Source: Bisporella sp. PMI_857 (lineage: Eukaryota; Ascomycota; Leotiomycetes; Helotiales; Helotiaceae). Taken from it: a stretch of DNA of 64,000 nt. The stretch covers positions 55,144 to 119,143 of the forward strand of contig JAJSPD010000106.1 in NCBI GenBank assembly GCA_021307315.1, written 5' to 3'. The position numbers and the translations under genes were made by a program. Below the pieces are notes generated by a model, which was not told the origin of the DNA, searched no databases, and worked only from the letters and a program-made list of their open reading frames with translations. Position 1 is the first letter of the stretch, and each line of letters starts with the position of its first letter. Below are positions 20,627 to 31,055 of the stretch, one piece after another.

Positions 20627-21564
20627 TTAAAAAGCCATCGCCTTCTTAATCTCCGCAATCGCATATCCAGGGTTCAGCCCCTTCGGACACGTCCTCGAGC
20701 AGTTCAGAATAGTATGGCACCGGTACAAACTCATGCTGTTATCCAGCTGCGCCTTGCGCTCCTCCTTATGCTCATCCCGCGAATCCGCCAGCCATCGGTA
20801 GCTCTGCATGAGCACAGCCGGGCCCAGGTATTCGTCCGAGTTCCACCAGTATGAAGGGCAGGAGGTTGAGCAGCAGGCGCAGAGAATGCATTCGTACAGA
20901 CCGTCCAGCTTCTTGCGCTCTTCCTTTGATTGGCGGTACTCTTTTCCGTCGGGGGCGGGGGTGGAGCGCTGTAGGTAGGGCTTGATGGATTTGTATTGCT
21001 TGTAGAATTGGGTGAGGTCGGGGACGATGTCTTTAACGACGTAGGTGTGGGGGAGGGGGTTAGATCTTGCTTTCTGCCTTGGTGTCGGTTGGGATACGGC
21101 CTGGATTATGTTAGGATTGATTTGAACTATATTGTCACTCTGGGCACGGTAAATGGTACTTACACAAGCATGCAAGAGTGTTGACACCATCAATGTTCAT
21201 AGCGCAGCTTCCACAGATACCCTCTCTACAACTCCGTCTGAAGGTGAGTGTGGGGTCGACCTCATTCTTGATCCTGATCAAGGCATCCAACATCATAGGA
21301 CCAGTCCTATTCGGATCCAGGGTATAGATCTGTATCCGTGGCTTCGTGGATGGCTCATCTGGGCTCCATCGGTCGATGTGGAATGTCTTGATCTTGGAAT
21401 CCGGGTCCGCGGCAGGCTCCTTGACGGTAGTAGTCTGCGTTGGAGGCACTGCTCCTGTCGTCGTAGCACCAGTCACAGTTTCCATGGTCCGCATCTGAGA
21501 CCTGAAGACTGGTTGTGTGGCGGCAAAGAGCCGCGAGGTGTTGCGTACAGCGTAGAGCTGCCAT
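20627..21564 (-). CDS. SDHB: Succinate dehydrogenase iron-sulfur subunit, frame broken by one inserted base
   Basis: SDHB passes electrons from FAD to ubiquinone in mitochondrial complex II. The ATG is at 21564; the coding segments are 21564-21164 and 21100-20627, split by a 63-nt intron (GTAAGT, branch CTAAC, CCAG). The 2Fe-2S ligands ([16 protein letters not shown]), the 4Fe-4S and 3Fe-4S ligands ([30 protein letters not shown]), and the His of YRCHTILNC that is targeted by SDHI fungicides are all present. Two defects are visible. After SKI the expected TAC-CCC reads TAA-C-CCC (extra A at 21060/21061), giving a stop and a frameshift. Near the start, the ATG frame differs from the MTS-like frame ([16 protein letters not shown]); this needs either one extra base or a 40-nt intron (GTACGC...ACCAG). 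GYAIAEIKK and [10 protein letters not shown] also differ from the usual residues. It is a pseudogene copy or a sequencing error beside C5TC5. Confidence 0.9.
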
Positions 21565-22543
21565 TGTGGAGGGGAGTGTTGCGGTCCCGGTCAATTGTGG
21601 TGTTCTCTCACTTCAATGAAGAAGTTTGATGCCGGCTCTTGGGCTGCACAGTCGATCGAGTATGGTAACAGGCGTGGGTGCACTCAATGCGACAGATAAT
21701 CGTCGTCGTAGAGGCTTTTGATGTCGTCGCCGATGGCAAAACATTCGACCTCGGGAATAAGTCCAGGTCTAGCTCCACAGTCGCTTACCTCACCACTGCT
21801 GGCCAATCAGAGCGTGTGCGTTGCTACCGCAAAGTCCAGATGGCGGGCACCAAACGGAGCATCTCGGAAGCTGCCACCGAGTCACGTGGAGGTCATATAT
21901 CAACATCCATTCTTGCTGAAGATCTTGCAATTTGTGTGTTCCTTCGACTATTCAATCTGGAATCTGGAAGCTTGAGCAGCATCTGTCTTGCCTACGAAGG
22001 CCTCTTGCGACACCGTGCGAGGGAAACCTCTGCGGCCGCATCGAATTGGAGGATCCCTTGGAACATGTATTAGCATACAAGATACCTACTACAATGCCCC
22101 AATTTAAATGAGTGATTGAAGAAGTCTAATTGTCGGCAGAAACCATCGTTGTTCGCCTCTAGTCACTCGAACCAAGGCTGTCATTTGAGCAGGCGCTCGA
22201 GTCTGTGAACCCTGACTTTGGATTTCAATCATTCACTTGAAATAGGACATTGAGGTATCTTGTATGCCACTACACACGGTACGACAAGATCTCAAAAGCT
22301 TTTTGTCCAGGGCTAGAAATTTGGACGAGTCACAAACCCCGGAATCAGCATCGCGCCTTTGGGAGACTCTTGCAAACAAATACTGGCGGAGAGCGTAATT
22401 ATTTAATTCGCCATGTGTATCAAGGCCAACGTTTGCAAGCGTCACTTGACTTTTCATACGACTGGGCCCAAGGTTCCCAGAAGTTATTTTGGGAAAGTTC
22501 ACCATGTGGCTCTGATTTTCCCTCGCGCTTTCTGCATTCGACA
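21565..22543. other. SDHB upstream region, no gene recognised
   Basis: This contains the presumed SDHB promoter. Its two overlapping plus-strand frames (21678-22073 and 21718-21975) carry no recognisable features. The stretch 22250-22543 leads up to the MULE insertion site. Confidence 0.45.
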
Positions 22544-22924
22544 TTATTTCAACGGCAAATATCTCATATACCACAAAAAAGTGGCCATATATCTGATATA
22601 CCATACTTTTTTTGACGAATATCTCATATACCACTTTTATGGTATATGAGATATATGTCAACAAATGTGTGGTATATCAGATATTCGTCAACACTCACTG
22701 TAAAGCCTGTAATACGCGCTGGAACGACTTGCACTACAGCGACACACGCTGTAACGACATACACTGTAGTAATACTACACACGCTATAACAATAGTATTA
22801 ATATACGGCAAATGACTAGAATACCATCAAAAAGTGCCCAAAACCCTAGATTACTACACTTTTATTTGGAATAAGACTCAAATACCACTTTGATGGTATT
22901 TTAAGAAACTACTAAATTAACGAT

Positions 22925-23090
22925 AGTATTTTAGGAAGAGTAGTACAACCACTAAACAGCTTGTAGCATAACTACTAAACAGCTTGTAGCACAACTACTA
23001 AACAGCTTATAGCACAACTACTAAACAGCCTGTAGCACAACTATTAAACAGCCTGTAGCACAACTATTAAATAGCCTGTAGTATAAAATC
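22925..23090. repeat. Minisatellite, about 27-bp unit, six copies
   Basis: The unit AACAGCTTGTAGCACAACTA recurs about every 27 bases with few changes, inside the non-autonomous MULE. Confidence 0.85.
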
Positions 23091-23689
23091 GAAATACTCT
23101 AACTTATTTTAACCTATGTTATTGTAACAAACAAACAAGTAACTAGCAAATGCAAAAGTAATAGTATTGTATTAATATGCTTACAACAGGTTAAGTTATA
23201 CGCTTTTATAATAGCTGTAAGCCTGTAGCTGCTGTAATTGCAAGCCTGTAACTGGCTATAAGCGGAGTGCGCCGTTTGCAGCTTAGAAACACTGTAGCTA
23301 AAGCCTGTAGCCGCGTAGCTGCAAGCTTGTAGCTAGCTATAAAGCGAAGTACACTATTTGCAGCCCTGAAAGCACTGCAGCTAAAAACTTTAATCCTTTT
23401 CGTAATAAAACTTATTTTATATTTAAAGTTTTGAACGGATTTTGGCTGTTACAGTAAACCGCTTGTATAACTAGATTACTATTATTTTGTATGCTTCTGA
23501 CTAAAATACCATCATTCTATTGCTAAGACAAAACGATGGTATTTAAGTCCTATTCCAAATAAAAGTGTAGTAATCTGGGGTTTTGGTCACTTTTTGATAG
23601 TATTCTAGTTATTTGCCGATTAATATAGTTTGTACTGTATAGTATATATTGTATTGCTACAGCGTATATTGCATTACTACAGCGTGTGT

Positions 23690-23830
23690 CGCTACAGCAT
23701 GTATCGTTACAACGTGTATCGCTACAGCATGTGTCGTTACAGCGTGTGTCGCTACAGCATGTGTCGCTACAGCGTGTCGCTACAGCGTGTGTCGCTACAG
23801 CGTGTATTGCTACAAAGTGTCGTAACATAC
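23690..23830. repeat. Short tandem repeat, 12-15-bp unit
   Basis: CGCTACAGCATGTGT and variants repeat head to tail in the right half of the MULE. Inverted relatives (CTGTAACGACATACACTGTA) lie near its left end at about 22730-22790, so this belongs to the subterminal structure. Confidence 0.8.
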
Positions 23831-24365
23831 GCTATAGCAATACAACATATGTTATAGCTACATAATACATATTGTAGCAATAAAATACATACTGCAGTAA
23901 TACTATTGCTACAACGTTCACTGCTGCGTGTGTTGTATTGCTGCAGCGTGTCGCGACAAAATAATGGTATATGAGATATATAAGTGTTTCTTATATACCA
24001 TCATTTAGTCAATAAATATCTCAAATACCATACATTTACGCCAAGAAACAAAAGATGGTATTTGAGATATTCGTCAAAAAAAGTATGGTATATCAGATAT
24101 ATGACCACTTTTTTGTGGTATATGAGATATTTGCCGTTATTTCAAACTGTCTTGTATTTCTCCTGCCTAGCACTTTTCGGTTGCAAATGCTATTTTCGAC
24201 AAATTCAAAACTCTTTCCTGTACTTTTTATTCCTTCCAGCACAGCTTGCTCGCAAGCGCCGGCCAAGACCAGGCAACTTTGCTGACAATTTGACGGACAG
24301 GCATCGATCCACAGAAATGTGTGGACCGCACGAACTCTTACACAGGATCAAAATCAAGTTTGGAG

Positions 24366-25670
24366 ATGGTATTTGATTGGCTTCAGTCATGTGCTGGAGG
24401 TCATGAGAGCTGTAGACACTCCCTTTCAAATCACCCGCTTCCCACAAGATTGATAGATGTCGGGAATCTATATGAAGATCCCCCTCCACATCTGTGCCTT
24501 GGCTCTGAAGTGAGTGGAGACAGAAGGTATATGGCCTTGAGCCACCGCTGGGGCGATAATCCTGCACTCCTTCTCAGAACGGCGAATCTCGTGCCATTTT
24601 TTAATACCATCCCCTGGGATAAGATCCCAAAAACCTTCCAGCATGCCATGAAGGTTGTCAGAGCAGCCGGGCTGAGATATATTTGGATCGACTCACTCTG
24701 CATCGTTCAAGACTCGATACAGGACTGGGCACGCGAGTCTACCACGATGCATCAGGTTTATAAGCACTCGTTCTGTACTATCTCCGCAATCGGTGCATCT
24801 AATGACCAAGGCGGGTGTTTCTTTGAAAGGACTTCTCCTTTGGAAAGAGACGTTGTCGTGAAGAGTTCATGGTCTAATCTGTCAAATGAATCCTTCGTCT
24901 TCAAGGCTTCTACCGCGCTGTTTAATTCTCTACATGAGTCTCCTCTTTTCAGCAGGGGATGGGTCTTCCAGGAGCGGGTGTTGTCACCTAGAATCTTGCA
25001 TTTCGGTAGAAAACATATTTTCTGGGAGTGTGTGAGTTCGATTTATTCGGAATCTTCTCCGTGGATCGGAGTCAATCCCGTCAGAGCTTATTGGGAGGAC
25101 ACACGAACCGCAAATCCTCATCGGCTCTGGAAAAGGCTAGCTATCCAGTACTCAACGATGAAGTTTACGAAACCAGAGGACAGATTGGCTGCCATCGCTG
25201 GCATAGCCCAAGAGATGGTTGTCAAGTTCCCGGGCTTGTCTTCTAGTTATTTCGCTGGCATGTGGATTGATTTGTTCTTTCTTCAGCTTCTGTGGTATCG
25301 GAAAGAGGACTCTATACTAGATTGCCCTTCCGATGTTAGACCAACCTGGTCATGGACTTCTATCAACGCACTCATTCAATTTCTTGAAGTCGGGCCCTGT
25401 GACCAGTTAGCTGAAATCGTCGACGTGGGAATCAACACACTAACAGGGAATCGGTATAACATGGCTGAGAATGCATCGGTTCACTCAATACCCCCTTCAG
25501 ATCGGTACGGCATGGTTGACAGTGGATTGCTTCACATGAAAGGATTCATTTGCAAGAATTTCGACTATTTGACTCTGGATGAACACACAGCCTTTTCCAG
25601 CCATGATTATAACGACACAGCTTGCGGGCATCATTCTAAATGTTTCTACGAGAATGCCAGGTCCACATGA
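24366..25670 (+). CDS. HET-domain protein, C-terminally truncated
   Basis: HET proteins control non-self recognition and cell death on hyphal fusion. The frame has LPTRLIDVGN, then the HET core RYMALSHRWGD, IPKTFQHAMKVVRAAGLRYI, WIDSLCIVQDSIQDWARES and VYKHSFCTISAIGASN, and later the usual FSRGWVFQERVLSPRILHFG. The frame is open from about 24321, but ATG at 24366 is the first in-frame ATG; typical family members have more N-terminal sequence, so an upstream exon may have been lost. At the 3' end the family sequence stops near 25665, and antisense integrase sequence begins at once. About the last third of the usual length is missing. Confidence 0.85.
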   Translation: MVFDWLQSCAGGHESCRHSLSNHPLPTRLIDVGNLYEDPPPHLCLGSEVSGDRRYMALSHRWGDNPALLLRTANLVPFFNTIPWDKIPKTFQHAMKVVRAAGLRYIWIDSLCIVQDSIQDWARESTTMHQVYKHSFCTISAIGASNDQGGCFFERTSPLERDVVVKSSWSNLSNESFVFKASTALFNSLHESPLFSRGWVFQERVLSPRILHFGRKHIFWECVSSIYSESSPWIGVNPVRAYWEDTRTANPHRLWKRLAIQYSTMKFTKPEDRLAAIAGIAQEMVVKFPGLSSSYFAGMWIDLFFLQLLWYRKEDSILDCPSDVRPTWSWTSINALIQFLEVGPCDQLAEIVDVGINTLTGNRYNMAENASVHSIPPSDRYGMVDSGLLHMKGFICKNFDYLTLDEHTAFSSHDYNDTACGHHSKCFYENARST

Positions 25671-26363
25671 CATACCTTTAAACTCCTTTCCACTATTACA
25701 CTGCATAATATTTATAGGAAAGAAAGCGACGAATCGGGCTATATATTCCGCAATTGACTCGGCATGCTTGTTATAGAGAGCATATAATTGGGTGTATTTG
25801 CTGTAATGATCTTTGATATGCAAGACCCAGGAGTATTCTCCGGAAGGCTGGTGGCTCATATCAATTAAGTCGACCTGTACCCTCTCAAACGTTTGGCGGA
25901 CAGGAGTAGTTGAAGCTTGGGCCTTGTGGGAGGAGTTGTGGATACAAGTCAAGCAATGCGCTTTGATCCAATGGCACTCTTCTCTCTTGATGCCATAGAA
26001 TTCTTGGTCGATGGCATGAAACAACAGGTTCCGGCCAGGATGTCCAAGTTCGAGATGCTTGCTAACAATAATATCAAAGGCTTGATTTTGAGGAACAACA
26101 TATCGAGGGTTTGGGTGTGTCTTATCATGCTGGCGGTGGAGCTTATCGTTGATAAATTCGTAAGAATGTCGAGCCTCAAATTTAATCTTGGAGTCAATCT
26201 GGTCCGTAGGTTTAAGGTCCGGACTATTTAAGAACGCTGAATATCTTGTGATTTTGGCCGGAGAAACACGCTCTCGATTAGTGTATCCATCAGCAGTAAT
26301 ATAATCAAAGAAATCCTCTTTAACTTTAGGAGGAAAGGGGTTTTCCGGTTGCTCGTCAGGCAT
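25671..26363 (-). pseudogene. Integrase (rve-type) fragment, truncated, catalytic Asp lost
   Basis: From ATG 26363 the frame shows a zinc-binding segment (HLELGHPGRNLLFHAI then CHWIKAHCLTCIHNS: H...H...C..C) and the start of an integrase core with VQVDLIDM, the first catalytic Asp. The expected QSDNGKEF motif of the second Asp reads QCNSGKEF, so that residue is missing. The frame continues beyond 25680 only as the antisense of the HET gene; the real homology ends there and the third catalytic residue is absent. The domain layout recalls stand-alone KRBA2/Ginger-like integrases more than chromodomain gypsy polyproteins; this subfamily call is tentative. Confidence 0.7.
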
Positions 26364-26924
26364 AATGAATAGGAATGATGAACGATGAGATATTTGGCGG
26401 GAAGGGTCGAGTCTAAGTAGAGTTTGGATCCTTAACCGCTAGGTTATTATACTCGAGCTGGACTCATCTTCTATATGTTACCCCGACTGGCATAGTCTAT
26501 TCCTAATTAGTACCCTTATGTCTATGAATGAGGATGAAAACTTAGAAAGAGCCTAATATTATTTTCACTTGATGACCTACCTGCATATGATCTCATGTAT
26601 CGGTTAAGGGGATAGGACAGCACTTGCGCCGCTACCGTTGTGGGACGGCAACATTCTTGCGTGCCAGCACTACGGTCCACACAATGGCAGCGTTGCGGAC
26701 AGCATACTATGGGGGTCAAGCACGTTGCGCTGCTACTTCCTACATGCCCAAATATTTCAACGTGGAGACAATTGCGCCGGGGGCATTTAATCCTAGAAGG
26801 ACCAATAGATTTTTGATATTTACCCTGGATAGCTTACAAGCACAGACGCCCCACGTTGAAATATTTTAGCACGTACGAAGTAGTGTTTTGCGGACATGAT
26901 AATCTTACCTTATATAGGCTGAAA
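26364..26924. other. Non-coding stretch, probably repeat-derived
   Basis: A 16-bp inverted repeat (AAATATTTCAACGTGG) pairs about 26752 with about 26850. No gene is seen. Confidence 0.4.
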
Positions 26925-27305
26925 GGATTTAGTGTGAATTGATGACCTTACCCTGTTAGTAGTGTCGATTGAAGCCTGGACTCAACGTGTTAGTGTGGAT
27001 TGATGACCTTACCCTGCTGGTGGGTAAGAAAAATGGGGCTCAAAGTGTTAGTGCGGATTGATGACCTTACCCTGTTGGTGGAGGGCTGTAGAGATGTCAG
27101 TGCGAACTGATGACCTTACCCTTCTAGGAAGTAAAGGCGTTAATTATCTAGCACAGAAGGATGACCTTCCCTGCTGTCGAATGGAAAAATGGTGCAAGGC
27201 CTCAGTGTGGATTAAGGACTTTATCCAGCCTGCGGATGGTACTCGGGTATAAGGACAAATAAGAACCAAAGATCTAGTGCCGGAATGATGCCCTCCTTTA
27301 CCCGC
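26925..27305. repeat. Degenerate tandem repeat, second locus of the 15618-15785 family
   Basis: TTAGTGTGGATTGATGACCT followed by TACCCTGCTGG recurs at least five times with variants, spaced by 50-70 bases and interleaved with GGTAAGAAAAATGGGGCTCAA-like segments. The unit matches the array at 15618-15785. Confidence 0.8.
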
Positions 27306-27485
27306 TCGGTGGATGAGACATAATACGGATCAGAGTCGGAGATGGTTCAATTCAAAGTTGAGTTTTTCACGGGCGAGAACAAGACGTAGCCAAACTAGTA
27401 TTTGCGCATCTTCATCTTTCGCACTAAACCGAGTTGGGAATTTCAACCCCATCTCAGTACGGCAAAATCGAGCTCAATAGCCTAG
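27306..27485. other. Spacer, no gene seen
   Basis: Short non-coding segment between the tandem repeat and the foldback element. Confidence 0.4.
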
Positions 27486-27599
27486 TATGGCATGACATAA
27501 CGACCAACGTGCAACAACGCAAAATAGGGTAATAAAATATGATAATTGATCAAATTGCAAATCGCAAATCGAAATCATTCAATTAATAACTTAGTGCTT

Positions 27600-27735
27600 T
27601 TGACTTTCCTGGCCCTCGACTTTCTTGGCGCCCTCGACTTTCTTGGCCCTCGACATTCCTGACGCTCTCGACTTTCTTGGCCTTCGACGTTCCTGGCTCT
27701 CGACATTCCTGGCTCTCGACGTTCCTGGCGCCCGT
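27600..27735. repeat. Minisatellite, left foldback arm
   Basis: Units of 16-19 bases of the type CTCGACTTTCTTGGCGCC repeat about seven times. Confidence 0.85.
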
Positions 27736-27904
27736 CGACTTTTAAAATAAAGCTGTATTCGTTTTTTATTGTAAAAATGAAAGAAAAATACAAACACAAA
27801 TACTTGTAAATACTTTAAAAAAAAGCAAATATGCCAAGACAGTCCCTTGCGTAGCAAATTTTTTCACTTTTTTTGTTTTTTTAAATGCAAACAAAACTAG
27901 CTTT

Positions 27905-28175
27905 AAAAAATCGACAGCGCCAGAAAAATCGAAAGCGCCAGCAATGTCGAGAGCCAAGAAAGTCGAAAGCGCCAGGAGCGTCGAGAGCTAGAAACGTCGA
28001 GAGCCAGGAACGTCGAGAGCCAGGAACGTCGAGAGCGTCAAGAATGTCGAAAGCCAGAAAAGTCGAAAGCGCCAGGAACGTCGAGAGCCAAGAAAGTCGA
28101 GGGCGCCAAGAAAGTCGAGGGCGCCAAGAACGTCGAGGGCGCCAAGAACGTCGAAGGCCAGGAAAGTCAAAAGCA
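27905..28175. repeat. Minisatellite, right foldback arm
   Basis: Units of the type AGCGCCAGGAACGTCGAG repeat about fifteen times. They are the reverse complement of the left-arm unit but the array is about twice as long, so the arms have changed length independently. Confidence 0.85.
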
Positions 28176-28780
28176 CTAAGTTATTAATTGAACGATTTCG
28201 ATTTGCGATTTGCAATTTGATCAATTATCATATTTTATTACCCTATTTTGCGTTGTTGCACGTTGGTCGTTATGTCATGCCATAAAATACGCAAAATAGG
28301 GTAATAGAATATGATAATTGATCAAATCGCAAATCGCAAATCAAAATCAAAATTAATTTGCAACTTGCAAATTACTATAGGCAAAATACAATAAGAAATA
28401 ATTGCAAATCACAAATTGCAATTGAAAATCGATTCAAATCGAACTTAGAGATTTGCTACTTTTTTAATCGGTTAATATCTCAAATACCATCAAAAAGTGC
28501 CGATATTTCTCAAATACCATCTTTTTTTTTGACCTCTATCTGGCCATACCACCTTTTTAAAACAATGGTATTTCAGATAGAGGCCAAAAAAATGATGGTA
28601 TTTCAGATAGACACCAAAAAAATGATGGTATTTGAGATATTTCTGAAATACCATCATTTCATGCTAAGACTAACCAACGCACCTGACCCACAAAGCTTTA
28701 AATTCAAATAATCCCACGTATTTTTAATCTTTTTGTATATTTGATTCTTCAGCCGTTAGTTCTTTGTTGTTTCGATCAAT

Positions 28781-30688
28781 ATGACTCTCTAAATAGGCAC
28801 TACTTTTCCTAATATATCTTCAGCAAAAAAGGCTATTAAATTCTACGTTTCAAACGCTTCTGAATCATGGAAAACAGCCTATTCAGATAAAACGCGCTTC
28901 GATATTGTATGCCGTACGCTTCGATCTTGCAAGTTCAGAATTAGAGCTAGTGATTCTAAAAAGAAAGGAGTTCATATAACTCACTTAAAGCTTTATACTT
29001 GCTCTCCTGCAAGTCATTTCGGAGCATCGAATATGAATAGTTTGGAGTATATAATACCTCACCATCGTGCTGCGGTTGTTGATAATCCCAAAATCACTTT
29101 AAAGCAAATCCAATCAATTGAGCGCCTTCAGTACTATAACAAGATTCCTTATCTTCAGGCTTACCGCGCAAAACAAGCTATTCTTGAGGGAGTGTATGGT
29201 GACGAAACTCAATCGTTTGCTTTACTTCCGGCGTATATCGAAAAGTTCAAAGCTGTAGATTCAAATAATTACGCTGTTATGGAAACTCAAGCAAATGGTG
29301 TATTTCAAGCTGCGTTTTTTGCTCCAGCTCCTTGTCGATCGGCTACAAAGCGCCTTCGCCAGTTTTATGCTATCGACGGTACTTATATAAAGTCTCGGTA
29401 TCGTATGATATTATTGATTTGTTGTGGAATCGATGCAAACGACAAGGTAACGCCTTTAGCCTGGGCATTAGTACTTATTGAAGAATATCACTGGTGGAGC
29501 TGGTTTTTGCGCCACTTGAAGCTTGCTTTCCCTATTACTTTGTTGGCGCAGCATACTTTTATTTCTGATCGTGAGAAAGGAATGGCAAAAGCAGTCGAAG
29601 AGGAGTATTCTCAAGCAATTCATTTTCACTGTTGTCAGCATATTGCGGACAATTTACAGCAAAGATATGGCAATAAAGTAAGGCTTTTGTTTTGGAAAGC
29701 GTGTAGAGCTAAAACGCCGCAATTGTACAAAAATGAAATGGCGAAATTGAAAGAAGTTAGTACTGACGCTTTCGATTATCTTTGCAATATCGACAACAAA
29801 CTGTGGACTAGAGCTTACTCAGAATATCCTCGATTTGGCCATGATACTTCTAATATTGTTGAATCTTTGAATTCTAGCTGGGACGATTATCGGCGTATGC
29901 CTTTTCTTCAAATGCTGGATGGTATATACTTTTCAGTGACTAAAATATGGTTCGAAAGGCGATCAACAACTAGCAAATCCGATCAACTCGCTGACGTGCC
30001 TATAGCCAAATTTGGAAGTCGTTTTCAAGCTTCTCGTCGATATCGAGTATACCCTACAAATGAGAATATTGCTCAAGTCGAGGATCCTGATACAGGTCGA
30101 AAATGGGTAGTTGTTTTAGATCAAAAGTCGTGCGACCGTCAAGACTTCCGGGAGTATCAATCGCCCTGTTCTCACGCTATTGCAGCTGCAAGAGTGCTGC
30201 AAATCGACTCAATTCAATATTTTGAGGATTTGTATACTACAAGAGAATACAAAAAGACCTACCGCCATATATTACTGCCAGTATCGATCGAAAACCTTTT
30301 TTCTGATAATTCAATTAAGCCACCTGTTTTACGCAAAGGAGCAGGTCGGCCTCGAACTAAACGTATACGCAAAGGCAACTGGAACAAAAAGCAAACGTGT
30401 TGCAGTAATTGCTTCGATTGGGGTTATAATCGACGTAGTTGTACAAGTCAGCCAGTTTCAAATGGACGTCGACAACGAGCTTTCGATTGGCTTCAAGAAG
30501 TCGACGACGAGGAAGTCGACAACGAAGAAGTCGACGACGAAGACGAACAATTGGAGCTAAATGATGAAGAACAAGAAGAAGAAGCACAACGCCTTGATCA
30601 AGAATTGGGCATACAAGTAATGGAAGAAGCAGATGTAGTTGTTGAACTGGGGGAACCTTGTGATAGCGACAGCGACGATGACTGTTAG
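28781..30688 (+). CDS. MULE-1 transposase, stop at codon 4
   Basis: The ATG at 28781 is in frame with the long frame, but codon 4 is TAA (28790-28792), where MULE-2 has His; a Gln codon changed by C-to-T is one explanation. Translation could restart at ATG 29033, losing the FAR1-like N-terminal domain (FDIVCRTLRSCKFRIRA). The DDE core is present: AIDGTYIKSRY, FISDREKGMAKAV with CCQHIADNLQQ, and the Glu of NIVESLNSSW. The SWIM finger is altered, with CDRQDF where MULE-2 has CDCTDF, so one zinc ligand is Arg. A CCHC-like CCSNCFDWGYNRRSC and an acidic tail follow. The frame is otherwise intact, but both changes suggest loss of function. Confidence 0.88.
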
Positions 30689-30929
30689 TAGCCATTTGTA
30701 TGTAGTTATGATCATGTGACCAGCGCTTGAAACGTGAAAAAGTGTACGGAGTTAATTAGTTGCAATAGAAATTGAAATAAAATAAAGTCAAATACAAAGA
30801 CTTACACTACTGTAACAACTCAAAGCGAACAAAAATCTCGATCCGTGGATTTTAAGAAAAAAAACTCAAAAATGTAAACGCTGTCAATTGTTATACAGGA
30901 AACTGGCCAAAAGCCAGTGTAAACGAGCT

Positions 30930-31055
30930 CTGTAGTGCCCTGTAGTGACAAAGGCCGAGCCCTGTAGTGTTAGAGGCCGAGCCCTGTAGTGACAAGGGCC
31001 GAGCCCTGTAGTGTTAGGGGCCAAGCTCTGTAGTGTCAGGGGCCAAGCCCCCAAA
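30930..31055. repeat. Minisatellite, about 26-bp unit, five copies
   Basis: GGCCGAGCCCTGTAGTGACA and close variants repeat in the right subterminal region of MULE-1. Confidence 0.85.

Larger units (their letters stand above)
22553..24136. mobile_element. Non-autonomous MULE (1,584 bp, TSD TTATTTCAA)
   Basis: The ends are near-perfect inverted repeats of about 80 bp that begin CGGCAAATATCTCATATACC. An exact 9-bp duplication, TTATTTCAA, flanks it at 22544-22552 and 24137-24145, as expected for Mutator-like elements. The termini are built from repeated ATATCTCATATACCA modules in both orientations. No transposase is encoded; the inside is AT-rich and holds two minisatellites. The termini resemble those of the MULE at 53388-55824, whose transposase could act on it. 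Confidence 0.92.
27486..28284. mobile_element. Foldback element with minisatellite arms (799 bp)
   Basis: The outer ends TATGGCATGACATAACGACC and its exact reverse complement define an inverted repeat that continues inwards through AATATGATAATTGATCAAAT and GCACTAAGTTATTAATTGAA into GC-rich minisatellite arms. The middle (27740-27900) is AT-rich and unique. No transposase is encoded and no clear target duplication was found. A partial extra copy of the left arm (CGCAAAATAGGGTAATA) follows in direct orientation at 28291. Confidence 0.82.

Noticed and set aside
21678..22073. 131-aa frame upstream of SDHB
   Set aside because: No motif, overlaps a second unrelated frame, and sits where the SDHB promoter is expected.
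22925..23090. Regular 27-bp repeats resembling a CRISPR-like array
   Set aside because: Units are contiguous with no unique spacers and lie inside a eukaryotic MULE; it is a minisatellite.
26752..26867. 16-bp inverted repeat AAATATTTCAACGTGG as transposon ends
   Set aside because: No target duplication and no second copy; too little to call a mobile element.
30180..30560. 126-aa frame overlapping the MULE-1 transposase
   Set aside because: It is the +2 shadow of the transposase acidic region.
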